A stretch of DNA of 60,000 bases, from NCBI RefSeq assembly GCF_008831285.2, contig NC_045144.1:4334268-4394267 (forward strand). Reading direction: 5' to 3'. Within the stretch, counting starts at the first letter, position 1. The number at the start of each line of letters is the position of its first letter. Origin of the DNA: Nymphaea colorata (taxonomy: Eukaryota > Streptophyta > Magnoliopsida > Nymphaeales > Nymphaeaceae). Below, in pieces: positions 45,561 through 58,955 of the stretch. The notes under the pieces were generated by a model. The model did not search any database, was not told the origin of the DNA, and worked only from the letters and a program-made list of their open reading frames with translations. A program made the translations under genes and the position numbers.

Positions 45561-47898
45561 TCCAAGCGGGAGATTTGGCTGGTACTTTTGTTTTAAAAAG
45601 AATATATATATTTTTGTGGAGCCATTTCATATGGTTTTGACTGGGACTTGCTTCCATATGCATGTATTGATTCTGCAGTTTCTTTACCATTACTTCAATA
45701 ATGGTGAACTCACGTATGCAAGAAATGTCTTTCTTAGTTAACTACCTAGATGGTTAAAAAAACCATAAACCCAGAGAAACATTATGAGGACTATTGAAAT
45801 TTTTTGGTGGTTATATCTGCCAGCAGAAAGCTGGTGATCTCTTCACTCTTGAGTTCAACTTATTTTCACTTGTTAATAATCCCTGTTGCGGCTGGTGAAT
45901 GGCATGCTTCACCTGCCAATAATTTGGTCTCCTTGCAGATCGATTCTCAAGATTGGATGTTGGTAGACGGGAGGTTTTCTGGAATTAGAATCTTTTAGGT
46001 GTTCGTTGTTTTTCCCCAAAACATACACTCTGCGAGTGCATTGGTTTCTAGACTATGAGAAGGATACCTGGAATTGCAATGTTTGGAATCCAACCAAGAT
46101 TTAATAGATTGGTTTTATGGATGTCTAAAATTGAGAGTAGAGAGAGGGCGTCGACGTGATTGACCTCCGAGAGTAAATCATGTAAAAGTTTGCCGACCGT
46201 TAGTTGAGCATAGATGCAATATGATTAAGCAGATTTCGCGGCGATGTACGTGCGTCTATAGCTGCCCTTGCAGGACTTGTGTGTCGGTTCTTCCAGGCTT
46301 CGCCGATCCACCTTTTTGGCCCCTCGTGACAGGCAAGCTGGACTAAGGAGGAGTTCCTCTCCCAATTAAGGCGTGCAATCTGTGTTATTGTATTGTGTTC
46401 TCAGATTCCACACAAACAAGTTGTTGAAACAGCAGATTCACATACATAGAAGAAGAGATCCGATAAGTGGGGAAATTAATTACGAACGGAATGATAAAAT
46501 GTCATGGAAAGTGCTCGCAGAATAGAAAACAGGACAAAAAACACGGTTGCGCTATTAGGAACAGACAAGTCCAAATTGTAGGCTGTGGTGCTAACTTGAT
46601 CTCAATATATCGTGTACTTATCACGACTTATTTATTAGAAAATATATTTTGCTTCAAGTTATTACTATATAAAAATTTTGAACTTTTGCCGTCAATTCTT
46701 TCTTATGTTATTATGGGATGTGCATGTTTTTATGACTAAAAAAAGGAAGAAATGACTGGATGTCCTTCATACTAAATTAATCTTGAGATCACATTTAGAA
46801 TGATAGATTGCACAAAAATATATCTTATCGATTTAGCTGTTTGTATTTTATACATGAGCCAAATTGCTTGGGATATATAAATTTCTAAATTCTGATTTGA
46901 ATCCCATTCTCGAAAAACAAGAGAGAGAGAGAGAAGAAAATGAAGAAGAATTTGAGGTAAACCACCCTTCTTCGAGGTTTCAATTTTGTAGCTCGCTTGA
47001 TTCTGGTTCACTGGATATGAATTGTAAACTCATCACATGTAAAATATCCGTGCGTGTGAAGGATAATTCAATCGTTTCTATTTTTTAGCTTTCTAGTAAT
47101 TAAATTGCTGATGAACTAAAATCAGCCAGCTATCTTGGCAGCCAAATGGTTATCTTTTTATTTTGCATCATTAAGAGCCACTGCAGAAAGTGCATTTGCA
47201 ACAGCTACTTGCTTGGTTCATGGTTCTTAACGATAAAACATACTTTTTTGTGATTTTTTTAACGACACAAAATTAAAAAATAACCATTTGGTTACAGAGG
47301 TAGCCGACTGATTTCCATTTTCCCTATATTGCATGTACATGTTTCTCAAGATCCTATTTTTATGATATTTTAATGAACCAAAACTAAAAAATAACCATTT
47401 GGCCATAGGGATAGTACATGTTCCTCAAGATTCTATTTTTGTGATTTTTTTAGCAACAAAAAAAATTAAAAAATAACCATTTGGCCATAGAGATAGTACA
47501 TGTTTCTCAAGATTTTATTTTTGTGATGTTTTTTAACCAAATCAAAATTTAAAAGTAACCATTTGGCCATAAAGATAGCCAACTGATTTTTATTTTCCCT
47601 AGATTGCGTCTACATGTTTCTCAAGATTCTATTATTGAAAAGGTAAATATAGCATTTCATTTTTCAAGAAGCTGTGTTACCTATGACATACAATAATCTA
47701 AAACTTTGTTTAAGTACCATGAACTTTAATATCATGAAAGATCTGATCGTACATAAATATCTGACATAACATATATCATTATAGAAAAACAAAATCATAA
47801 AGAAGTAAGTGCTACAGAAAATTGACTTATAAAAATCTAGTAACCTCAAGCCTCCATTTATGTAATGCTCCTCTCTTAGAAAGCAACACTAATCCTGT

Positions 47899-50109
47899 TA
47901 TCAATCTCTTATACCCATATTTTCTAAAGTTGTCATGTCTGTACCCATATCTGTGTGTACTCGTACCCATGTGACTTAGGTTCCACATGCACTTGTATGA
48001 GATAAAAGCAAACATATATCCCTGAAAAGAGAGAAGCAGAAAATTTTCTTGGAATACAAATGGAATTTTCATGGTTGTTTTCTAATGATCATTTTTATCA
48101 TTATTGTTTGTAAATATTTGTGTCGGCACCAAATTGTGTTGAGTACTGATGCGTGGTGTATCAATGCATATAGGCTTGTATCACTCTATTTTTCATTTTC
48201 CTGAATTTAAAAATGTTTTAATTTTTTTTTTAAATTGATTTAGAAAATGAAAAGGAATATAAGCCATATTTGCCCTGCATCATGTCAGTGGGGCCAATGT
48301 TTTCCAAGTTAACAACACTGATTTCTGTCTTGATTTCCCTCTTGTGGCCAAGAGTTGGGGAAAAAATGAAAATTTGAAGGCAAGGCACCTTGGTTTGGCT
48401 GATGCCTTTGAATAGAAATGGTATTCTCATTTTAATAGAATGTGGGGATTATATTCATGACTTTAAAATGTCATCGAGTCCCTTTTTATCTCTAACATGT
48501 TTTTCTCATTTTCAAATTACAATTCATCCATAGTTTTCAATTTTTGAACGGATTTAGTAGTGTATTCACCCTCATTCTAGTATGTCTATCTCTTCTACCT
48601 TTGTTTTTATTTCAATTTCATAATTTCTTTGCCTTCGCTTCCGCATCATGCATATAGTTTCTCTTCTTCAATTATAGTATATTAGGACTATCAAATGCAT
48701 TGTTTTTAAATCATGCTCCTAGTTCTAAGACCATGTAGGAGCAAGATTTGATTATTAATAGCATGCCAGGTGACAATAGTTCTGACATGCGAAAGCTTAC
48801 CTCAACTCTTAGGCTTTGTGTGGATTCACTTTCAAATCATGACTTTCCAAATGCACATTTTATCAAATCCAAACTCATTTCAAAACAGCTTTCTAAAGCA
48901 CTAAGCTCAAGCATTGTTGATACATAGTCCAGGATTAAAGCCAATTTGAGTCTTTTAGGACCTAGCTCAGACCGGTCCGAGAACCCACTACATTTTGACT
49001 TAGACCTATTCCAAGTCCTTGAACCAGATCTAACCTTACTGACCCTACTCAGCCCACTAAAAGCTTGGGCCTAGACTCACTTTGGCTTAGCTTTAGCTAG
49101 GTCTACCCCATGCCACTAAGTCATGGGCATGAGAATTCATAATAAATCAAGATCAAATCTTGATTTTGGAACAAATGAACCTACAATTTGAATTGAGATC
49201 TAAGTCTAGAGTGGATATAAATGTTGGATCAAATCCCAAACCTTGGACTTATAATGCAGAAAAAGAATCTCCTAAGGCCTTGGATCATGGATTTCATAAT
49301 TCAGATCAAGAGAACTTTGCATCTTAAGCTCGGATGTCAATTCAAACTGGACCTAGATCAACCCAATTTAAATGTGGATCAAGCATCATTTGGTAACTTT
49401 GGGCCTGTTCTTAAAATTAATTGAATTTTAGATCTTTTAGGTCCACGTCTCCAAACTATAAAAACCAGGGCTAAACTATGTTTAAACTTAGTTTTGCATG
49501 CGTCATATTACACTTAGGTTTTCGAGTTTGCATGGATCTATGGTGATCGGGATCATGAAGTAAGTTACTCAATCATACTATCAGTTTATATGAATCCAAA
49601 GTCTGTTGATCCACATAGATTTCAAAATCATAAGATTTTCTAAACCTATAAGTTTGTATTTTGATGTTTGTAAAAGAAAAGCCCAAGGTGGAGTACAATA
49701 CCACTTTAATCTATATATATTTTTTGGTTTAACTGAAAGACCAGCAACTTTATCATATCCATGGTCGATTCTATGGTATTAATTTTCTCAAACACAAACC
49801 AGAACTACAGAGTCCAAACCAGAGTTCTGAATTACCTCCTTCCAGATTGAGATGTCAATGTATTGCAAATTTCCGCGTTTCCATTTTTTCTCCAATTTTA
49901 TTCAAGGTTTTTTGAAAAAAAAAAAAAAAAAACTTCAACGATACTTGTGTTTGAAATTGAACATATCCAATCTATCGGATATTTCACATATTCATATTTG
50001 AATTCAAACCAAGAAAAGTCTATACTACTATACCCGTATCTGATATTCAAATTCACTATTTGATTTAGATCCAAATTCGATTTTGAAACGTACAATAAAA
50101 TTTGAACCA
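47899..50109. other. Spacer between duplication units, repeat-derived
   Basis: Present between units B and C but not after unit C. The first 550 bp match the repeat in the MOM1 intron at 25880-26445. The remainder (48.45-50.11 kb) is AT-rich and shows no reading frame, LTR pair or terminal repeats that I could establish. It contains a poly-A run (about 49915-49932) and phrases such as GACCGGTCCGAG common in plant repeats. Confidence 0.6.
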
Positions 50110-50478
50110 TGACCGCCTTTGAAAACATATGCATATCATATATAGGATATGTATTTAACACTAGGTCTGAATTTAATTAGATATTTATTCATAACTGAAT
50201 CTGAATTCAATCAGATGTGATATTTATTTATTTAATAATAAGGCCTCTGCGTCTGGACCTTTTACTTTTTGGGTCTGGCCTGAAGATAACCGATCCACTC
50301 ACAGTCGTGGGACGTCCGGGCACGGGTCAAGTATCGGGTCTCGGTTAAATAAACCCGATCCGTAGACAGCTAGTCGTGCTAATTTGCAACGAGTCGCCCC
50401 TCCTCGCTCACTTTCACTCGGAGGAGGAAGGTGTGAAGAAGAAGAAGAAGAGGGAAGAGGCAGAAGAGAAAAGCAGAA

Positions 50479-53400
50479 ATGGCATACGCCTCTCGGCTTC
50501 TGAACCGAGCCAGATTGGTACTGGTTTTCCCTCCCACTTACCTCTTCCTGATAATTTGTCTCTAAGTTCCAATTCTATCGTCGGATGTCTCCGAAGAGAC
50601 CGTCTCTAAGGGTTCCTATCCGAACATCCATCCATCGGTCTGTTCTGTCTCGTTTTTTGGATCGTCGATTGGGAAATCCTAGGGTTTATATGCAACTTGG
50701 ATCGCTTTCCTTCTCAATCTACACGCTTTTGGTGTGAATCTTTGAGAAGAACGATTGGTGAACTGCCTTTTGTTCACTTGATATGGGGGAAGGAATTGCT
50801 GCAAAATGGATGAATTGCATCGACAGAAACTTAGGGATTTGGCTGGTCGAGTCCAAAAAATTGTAACCTCTAATTTCCTAAACGCCTGTTCAAACACAAA
50901 TGTTTAATCCGTCGCACACATTCACTTACGCAAGCGAGAATAGGTGATAGTTTTACCAGGCCAGGACTCCACCTGTCTAGAAGAGTAGGAAGGTAAGAAG
51001 TTTCATATGTTCCTAGACTGGAGAATGTAATTTTTAGCCTTTTCCATTTTTATGAACAAGAGCATAAAGGTAACATGGGTTAGGGCTTCTGGTTTGGCGT
51101 TTGCCCATTGCGCGGGGTCAAACAATTTGCGCCCTCTTTACTTTTTAAAGCTTGGTTAACTCCACATTTTCTCAGTCCATCGCGTGTTGATTATCATTCA
51201 GATAAGTGGGATAAGTTGGTTGCTTGCTTTTCCGGAAAATTAGTGCATAGATAGTTCGTATGCCATAACTTGATATCAACTTCATACAACTATCTACATG
51301 ATAATGGTAATAGGAAATAAAGGGGCAACCGTCATGTAGAAGCACGCGATTAATGGTTGTGGTTTTTACAGTTTCCATGAGAATCAGATATTTGTGCAAT
51401 AAAAGCTTATAATGGTATGGTATGGTATGCCTGCCTGCTTGGTCGTTAAGGCTGATTTTTTAGCATCTTAATTTCATGCTGCTGCTTCTAGCTCCTACCG
51501 TTTAGGTTCTAGGTCGATTGTTTCATTCTTACACATACTCTGCCGTCGATATTCATATGGAAAATGAGAAAAACCGGCCTGCAGAAAGGGACTGCTTATC
51601 GAGGTCCTCCTTCCATCCTTGAGATCCACCAATCCTAGGTTGGCAATGATGGTTGTGTGGGCTCTCTTATGTTTTCTCTGATTGATTTCTTGGTAATGAC
51701 AATTCCTTTGGTTTTAGGCTTCATCATCATGTGCTGGACAGAGGATGTTGCAGCATGAGAGTGTTATACCAGTCCGTCACTTCTCCAAGCAAGCTGATCG
51801 ACCCGTTCTGAAAGGCGATGGTAAACTGCTTCCTGATCCTGCACATTTCATACATTGATTCCTTAACTGTTTACTTGCTAATTCTTCCTGTTACATTTTT
51901 CTTGTTCGTTTCTTAGTTGCATCACATTGAAGCAATTTTGTTGAAGACAGTTACAATTTTTATTTTTTGTTTTCTTGTTGCAATTATTTTTTCAGATGTT
52001 TTCAACAAAATCAATTCATGGAGTCATATGAACTAACGAGATAATTTTTAGGTGGATGATTATGCTGAAATTGCTTATTAACGGTCTTTTATTGAAGTTC
52101 ACCAGTGAATCTGGCCACTAAAAGCATGTTGCATACAAAAGTATTTGGCTATACAGCCTTTAAGAGCTTGTTAACTGGCTTGTATTGACATATTGGCTTT
52201 CTCTTTCCTAATGAATTTAATAACTGAGGCATGGGCAATGAATTTGGCAACTTACGGCATGTAACATATAAAAGTAATTGGCTATACAGCCTTCAAAAGC
52301 TTGTTAGCTGGCTAGTATTGACATATTGGGGTTTCTCTTTCCTCATGAACTTAGTAGCTGATGCATGGGATGAGTTCTCCCTGGAATTTACCGTGTTGAG
52401 ATTGTTTCCTGTGATCCAGATGTGATGTCATTCATGTGTGCAACTTGATACTTGTTACTCTTGATGATTAGTAAATTTTAGCCTGTTCACTGTTGTCTTG
52501 TCATATCATGTCGAGCTACGTTGTTGGCATGTTCAATTCCTGTAAGCAATTTTGGTTGTCATTCTTATAATGTATTTAAAATATTGCATATTCTTAAAGA
52601 GATGTTGAAGGGCATCTTCTTCGAGGTGAAGAAGAAGTTTGAGACAGCCCTGGGAGTTCTCCGCAAAGAAAAGATAACCATTGATCCTGATGATCCTGCT
52701 GCAGTAGAGCAATATGCGAAGGTTATGAAGACTGTACGGGAGAAGTAAGTGTCACCTCTTTCTCATTTCTCATTTCAAGCTAGGAGGTCCTTATTTTTCT
52801 CATCAATTCTTGCTTATTTCAATCAAGGAAGTCCTTATATCATGTGTGTATTATGTCTACCTGATTTTTTTACACACTGGTACTTTTGTTTCAGTGGCAG
52901 ATACTTCTTTTCTTCTAAGGATATGAAACAGAGTTCTGGCCTGTGAGCAAGATAGATCATATCAAGCTTGCGATGGTTATGAGTTATGACTGAGCTAGGT
53001 GGAGGGCTAATAATAATGCAATGTGATCCAACAAGGATATATGTTTTACATGGACCAAAGCTGATCCAATGAGAGCTGATTATGCTATTTGATTTCTGGT
53101 TTGTTCAGGACAAGTTGTGGTTGAACCAGATGGAAAACAATTTAGGTGCCTAAACCATGATAGACTAATGATTTGATTCCCACTCTTTGTTTTAAGTGTT
53201 AGCATCCTTCTATCTGAGTAAAAGAATGTTATATTGTGGCAATATGTAAAACATTTGCGGGGTGCCACAGATGTAGATAATTGGTGAACATTCTGTTGTC
53301 CAAGAGATTTTTTAGCTGATATTGGTTGGATACTGGTATTCCAATTTTTTGCTTTTGTTTATATTAACTTTTGAAAAATTTTCTGCTGTCAGGGCGGACC

Positions 53401-56400
53401 TATTTTCAGAATCCCAAAGAATAAATTACACAATTCAGACAAGGACACAGGGTATCCCAGATGCCAGAACATATTTGTTAACACTGAAGGAGATACGGGT
53501 GAAGTATGTAACCTTTTCTTTTCTATACTTTCTCCTCGACAACCTTGTTTGGAAAATGGCTGAAATAAGATATCAACTGCTTCTATTATGCCAACATTTG
53601 ACTTGAAAATATTTGCAACATGGCACAATATGAATATTGAGTCATTTGACTATGCAACATGGCACAATATCGTTTTCAGATCATTATACTGTTTGTTTGA
53701 GGCTAATGGAGGGATATTTTTCTTCAGGAGAGGTCTCACTGATGACCTTGGTGCAGAAACTATGATGATGGAAGCATTAGACAAAGTTGAGAAAGAAATT
53801 AAGAAGCCACTTTTGAGGTCTGACAAGAAAGGAATGGCTCTTCTATTAGCAGAATTTGATAAGATAAACCAGAAGTAAGTTCACATAACGTGAAATGGAC
53901 TCCGTTGATTCCCCTTTCTGCCTTTTTCTTTTTTGGTTTATGGAAATTTTCATGTCATTCATGGAGGAAATTTTTTTAGACGGTAGTCATGATAATCCAA
54001 TAACATAAATGATAAGACGAAAGTAGTGACTAGAGTGTCATATAAGCAAGAAAAATGTTTACCTGGTCATATTGTTCAAAATTATGTAAATTGTAAGCTA
54101 ATTTGTGAAATAATAATCTATGTTATCAAAATTTAATCCCCAAGTCTTAAGTATTTCATGGTATCTTCCCCTACTGGATGGTTATATGCAAATATTGAAA
54201 ATACACAAATTTGTTGCTGGTGCTCCTTGTGGAAGTTTCTCAAGAATTTGGTTCCTTTTTTCTTTTCTCATTTCCTTCTTCATGGGAGCTGGTTAGGCGT
54301 AAATGGTAAGGTGTTGAACATGTGGCAATCAAGAAGTTGGTTCCATTTAAGTCCAGACTAATATATCTGTCTAGAGTCTCTACACCTTCTTAGCTGGATG
54401 ATGAATGTCTTCTTAGCTGTATCTGGTTGGTTACTTGCCCCCATCACTGGTTTGATTACTCTTAGGATTGAAATGTTGGACATATGGCCAAAATCTGTCT
54501 TGTGGAAATTGGTTGTAAAGTACTTTCTGCATCTTCAATGACCACTCCCCTGGCAATGTGCTATAGAAAAGGGTTCAAACGTCAGAGCATTGTAAGGGAG
54601 TGTATCAAATTAACAAGTGGCCTAAGGACACACTTTCCTTTGGAAGCTGAAAAGCATACTTATGCAACAAGGATATGACCACACTTTAAATAATTTGTCC
54701 AATTTTTTTGTGAAAAATAGGGTTGGAGTTGGACCTACCATGTTGGGAACTTCTTTTCTTTAAAGTGTTCTTATTTCAAATGGCTTTTTACCTTATGCAT
54801 GCTGTAAACATGTACCAAGAGGTGCAAGCTTTCCCTCGAGACTTGTTTTTGCAGTTGGATTTGATCTCTGGTTGATGATCCTCTGTAAAATTTATCTTAG
54901 TGAATTATTGTTGTTGAGAGTTAATCCCATGAGACCCTTTTTTGATAAATTGTTTAGGTGTTGTGGGGTTAAGTGTTATTATGTGAAGTCCTCTTTATTA
55001 TTTTTATTTTATTGTGTGGACTGAGTATATAATTTGATTGCCGCCTGCTAATCCATATTAATGTTGGATTAGGGTTAATGAATCGGTCTTTTCACTTCTC
55101 TCTCAAACTTGTCTCAACAATTGTCACCTGCCCCTTTTTTCCATTGATAAGACTTCCTTTCATGCATTCTGTCTGAGGTATTAGCTGTTCTAATAAGGGG
55201 GGGAAATGGATTACTTGAACATCTTGTGGTTCAGAATGCTGAGGTAGTAAATCCACAACTGACATGTACAGGGACACATTGTCTTTTGACCACTGCTTGA
55301 GCAAGTGGGTTGCTTGTCTACTTGTTCTTAATTGGCCAATACGTGAGTTCATGCTTCAAAACCATGCAGACGGGCATGCATGAACATGTATGCATGCATA
55401 TCTATGCAAAACTATGTTCGTAATTTTTACTTTGCTCCAGCGGCATCAGAAGTTATATGGTGCTGTATGAGACTTGATGAAGCAAGCAGGTGCAAGCATT
55501 GGGGTGTGAGAAGACATGATACTTTTTCATTGTGTTCATATTTAATTTCATGAAAAATATTGCTTGAACATGCTTAATGATATTATCATCGAACATTAAC
55601 TAGAAACTCCTGGAAAAAAATAAAATTGGTAAGTAGAACAAATACAGTAATAAAAAAATAATATTTTCTTAATAATCTTTCCCAGGGATTGATGAGAATG
55701 GTAATCAAAAGTAGTAACTATTTTGGTATCAATGTCAAAAGATTATGAGAATAGGAAACCTTAGGGCAATAAATAATAGTCCTTGGAAGATCATAAAACA
55801 AATGAGTCCATGTCAACTGTCAAACAAGAAAGCAAAATCAGTTCAATATGATTAAGGCCCTCATCCTTTCTTATTATTTTTTTGAGGTTTTGTCTTTCAT
55901 TAGTAAAAGGTTCTCCGGAAGGTGTTTGAAACTTTCACGGGCATCAACTGCCTTTCTTGGTGGCTCAAACCTCTTTAGGAAGGTGATATAAAGTTTTCAT
56001 ACTTGTTAAAATGGGTTGGTTGTCAGAATATGCTGCTAGTCACTAAGTGGATGCATCCTGGACCGGATGCATCTAAGACCTGGAAAACCATCTTCTGAAT
56101 TAAATACTTTTTCGGGAGTGTGATTTCCTTTTGTATTAAGCATTTATTGATTCTGGACCTCTGGCTTTTGTGTTTTCATGCTACAAAAAGGCTGACCATC
56201 CTCTATGCTGTGATACTTTTATCTAGCTGTTATCTGAGTAAAAGACAGCTGCAAAATGTGCTTGCCTTACGGTGTTGTGGCCTGCTGTGCATGTTAATTG
56301 TTTATTAATTAGGCTTGGCATACGAAAGGAGAATTTACCTAAATATGAAGAGCAGTTGGAACTTAAAATAGCCAAGGCACAATTGGAGGAGCTAAAGAAG

Positions 56401-56854
56401 GATGCTTTTGAAGCAATGGAAACGCAGAGGAAAAGGTACGCATGGCTTCTGCTACTTTTATGCATGTGAAAAGATTTGCTACTCTCCTAGCAATTTCATT
56501 CAACACTCTTATTTTAGGTTCACCACAACATGATATATGCTTTCCTAGTTTCAGTGTAAGTTGTGGGAGTTTAGACTCTTTAGAGGTTGCCTTAGGCATT
56601 CATACATCGAGTCAAGTTACTTAATCACTAATCGACCTGTATCTTTAATTATTGAACAGGAACTAATAAATTAGATTGTATTTTCTCTTTAGTTGAGTTC
56701 TTGTAATTGCCTAACTTGTAGTGACTGTATTTAATGATACGGTTTCTTTATGTTCTCGTGACCTTTGTTTGATCCCTCTTTTGCCTACAGGGAGGAGTTC
56801 AAAGAAGAAGAGATGGTTAATGTCAAGTCACTGGACATTCGAAACTTTATATGA
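50479..56854 (+). CDS. Mitochondrial ATP synthase 24 kDa subunit, copy C
   Basis: Seven exons with the same lengths as copy B: 50479-50517, 51718-51820, 52600-52744, 53393-53503, 53728-53874, 56313-56435, 56791-56854. The product is 243 aa and differs from copy B at seven residues (A4, V43, V67, L140, E228, M231, N233). Most changes are conservative, with no stop or splice-site loss, so both look functional. The presequence-like N-terminus, the RKEKITIDPDDPAAVEQYA and LGIRKENLPKYEE signatures and the SLDIRNFI end are intact. Its role is that of copy B: a plant-specific peripheral subunit of mitochondrial F1Fo-ATP synthase. The upstream 200 bp is GC-rich, conserved with copy B and has no clear TATA box. 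A4 and M231 match my recollection of the Arabidopsis sequence better than copy B does, which is a weak hint only. Confidence 0.93.
54912..55119. mobile_element. 208-bp solo LTR in intron 5 of copy C
   Basis: Begins TGTTGAGAGTTAATCCCA and ends CTTGTCTCAACA, with inverted termini TGTTGAGA/TCTCAACA. It is flanked by an exact 5-bp duplication ATTGT (54907-54911 and 55120-55124). It has no coding content and is absent from the corresponding places in copies A and B. Confidence 0.9.
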
Positions 56855-56941
56855 ACCCTGATTATAGCCAATTGACTTTTAATCTTTCTAATCTTGTCCT
56901 TAATGCAGCTTGAGAAGTGCTGCATGCAAGTTTCGTTTTTC

Positions 56942-56947
56942 AATAAA
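56942..56947 (+). terminator. Polyadenylation signal candidate, copy C
   Basis: AATAAA 87 bp after the stop codon, the counterpart of 45555-45560 in copy B. Confidence 0.6.
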
Positions 56948-58780
56948 TCCAACCGGAGATTTTTCTGGTACTTTTTGTTTTAAAAAGAATGATTTTCTGT
57001 TTTTTTTTTTGGGAGGCGATTTCTGATGGTTTTGGCCGAGACTTGCTTCCATATGCATGTATTCATTCTGCAATTTCTTTACCATTACTTCAATGATGGT
57101 GAACTCATGACTACAAGAAACGTCTTTCTTAGTTAACTACCTAGATAGTTTAAAGAAAAAAAACCCTAAACCGAGAGAAACATTGTGTCATTTTGTTGGT
57201 TCAGACATCTTTGAGCATTAAGAACCATTGAAAATTTTCGGTGATACATCTGGAAGCAGAAAGCTGGTGATCGCTTCACTCTTGAGTTTCATTTTACTTT
57301 CACTTGTTAACATCCTCTGTTGCGGTTTGTGAATGGCATGCTTCAGCTGCCAATAATTTGGTCTTCTTGCAGATAGATTCTCAAGATTGGATCTGTGTAG
57401 ACGGTAGGTTTCCTCGAATTAGAATCTTGTAGGTGGTCGTTGTTTTCACCCAAACATTCACTCTGCCAGTGCATTGGTTTCTAGACTATGAGGAGGATAC
57501 CTGGAATTGCAATGGATGGAATCCAACCAAGATTTAATGGATAGGTTTTATGGATGTTTAAAATAGAGAGAGAGAGAGAGAGAGAGGCCGACATGATTGA
57601 CCTCCGAGAGTAAAAGATGCAAAAGGTTGCTTGCCATTAGTTGTGCACTGACGCAATGTGATTAAGCAGATCTCCCGGTGCTGCACTTGCCGGCGTCGCC
57701 CATACTTGGATGCCCACCCACCCTTTTCCCCCCTCGTGACAGGCAAGCCGGGCTAAAGAAGAGTGCCACCCCAAGTATGGCGTGCAGTCCTGTGTGTATT
57801 GAGATATTGACCTTCAACTTTCTTGTATTGTGTTCTCCAATTCCACGCAAGCATTTGGTGAAACAACAGATACGCATACATAGAAAGAGACGGCCGATAA
57901 ACGGGGAAATTAATTAAAAATTGGGTGATAAGATGTCATGGAATGTACTCGCAGAATAGAAAACGGGGAAAAACGCACATACAATGCAGAACAGACAAAG
58001 CTAAGACAACAACAAAACCGAACAGCCCAAATTGCACACTATGGTTTTAATTTGATCTCAATATGTTTGTGTACTTGTCAGTACTTCAGTTCAAGTTAAT
58101 ACTAGAACTTTCGAATTTTTACCGTCAACTTTTTATGCTATATGAAATGGGCATGTTTTTACATGACTAAGAGAAGGGAATGGATTTAAAAATGACAGGA
58201 TATGTCCTTCATACTAAATTCATCTTGAGATCATATTTAAAATGATAGATTACACAAAAATGACTGGATTAAACTCGCCACGTATAAAATATCTACGGCT
58301 GTGAAAGAATATTCATTAGTTTTCATTTTTTTTGCTTTCTGGTAATTAGATTGCAGAAGAATTCAAATCAGTCGCCTACTTCGGTGGCCGGATGATTATT
58401 TTTTATTTTGTATTAATAAAATCATTGCAAAAGATGCATTTGTGGCGATACAATTGCTGGACCACGGGTTTTACCGACGGTTGTGCTGATTTTAATGACA
58501 GAAAATAAAAGATAACCAGAGATAGCCGACTTATTCCAATTTCCCTTGGATTACATGTACATGTTTCTCGGAATCTACTGATCCAAAAGATAAATATAGC
58601 ATTTCGGACATACAATCTTCTAGTACCATGAACTTTATTATGATGAAAAATCTTATGGTACATAACTGCCCAACGTAACATATATTATCATAACAAAACA
58701 AAATCTTAAAGAAACAAGTGGTACAGAAAATTGACTCATAAAAATCCAGTAGCCTTATGCCTCCATGTATGTAATGCTCC
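56948..58780. other. Intergenic part of duplication unit C
   Basis: Holds the copy C 3' flank and sequence aligned to 45.56-47.87 kb. It includes a (GA)n run (57564-57586) and blocks shared with unit B such as GAAAACGGGGAAAAACGC. No reading frame is kept between the two units, which argues against a hidden gene. Confidence 0.6.
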
Positions 58781-58782
58781 TC

Positions 58783-58791
58783 TATAAAAGG
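58783..58791 (+). promoter_or_regulatory. TATA box of the kinase-like gene
   Basis: TATAAAAGG, a strong plant TATA match, is followed about 130 bp later by a CT/GA-rich leader. The aligned position in unit B (about 47872) reads CTCTTAGAAAGC, so the box has been lost there. Confidence 0.65.
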
Positions 58792-58923
58792 CGACACCAA
58801 TGGATCCTGCTGGCCGATTCTGCCGTTAGTCGTGTTTCTCTCTCACCGTTCTGGTGGATCCTCGTGTCGTTTGATTCTCAACCTTCTTCTTATTTCCACT
58901 AAATTTAGGCGACCATCCGTCAC

Positions 58924-58924
<1 letters not shown>

Positions 58925-58955
<31 letters not shown>
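58925..58955. repeat. (GA)n microsatellite in the probable 5' UTR
   Basis: About 15 GA units, followed by TAGTAG|GTAAGT, which could be a 5' UTR intron donor, with TTGTTTCAG near 59017 as its acceptor. Confidence 0.8.

Larger units (their letters stand above)
37640..47898. repeat. Segmental duplication unit carrying copy B
   Basis: Aligns in direct orientation with about 50110-58812 through the upstream region, all exons, most introns and about 2.4 kb downstream. Shared upstream sequence includes GAATTCAATCAGATG and CGAGTCGCCCCTCCTCGCTCAC. Shared downstream sequence includes GCATGCTTCA-CTGCCAATAATTTGGTCT and the GTAATGCTCCTCT block before the kinase gene. This unit has a 1.35-kb DNA-transposon insertion in intron 1 and lacks about 0.7 kb of intron 5 that copies A and C keep. 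Confidence 0.85.
50110..58812. repeat. Segmental duplication unit carrying copy C
   Basis: The counterpart of 37640-47898, offset by about 12 kb. It extends from GAATTCAATCAGATG upstream of the gene to the TATA box region of the following kinase-like gene. It lacks the hAT insertion of unit B and has a solo LTR in intron 5. Confidence 0.85.

Noticed and set aside
55092-55352. 86-aa minus-strand frame as a retroelement gag fragment.
   Set aside because: It starts inside the 208-bp LTR and runs out of it into intron sequence; composition is weak and no Gag motif is visible.
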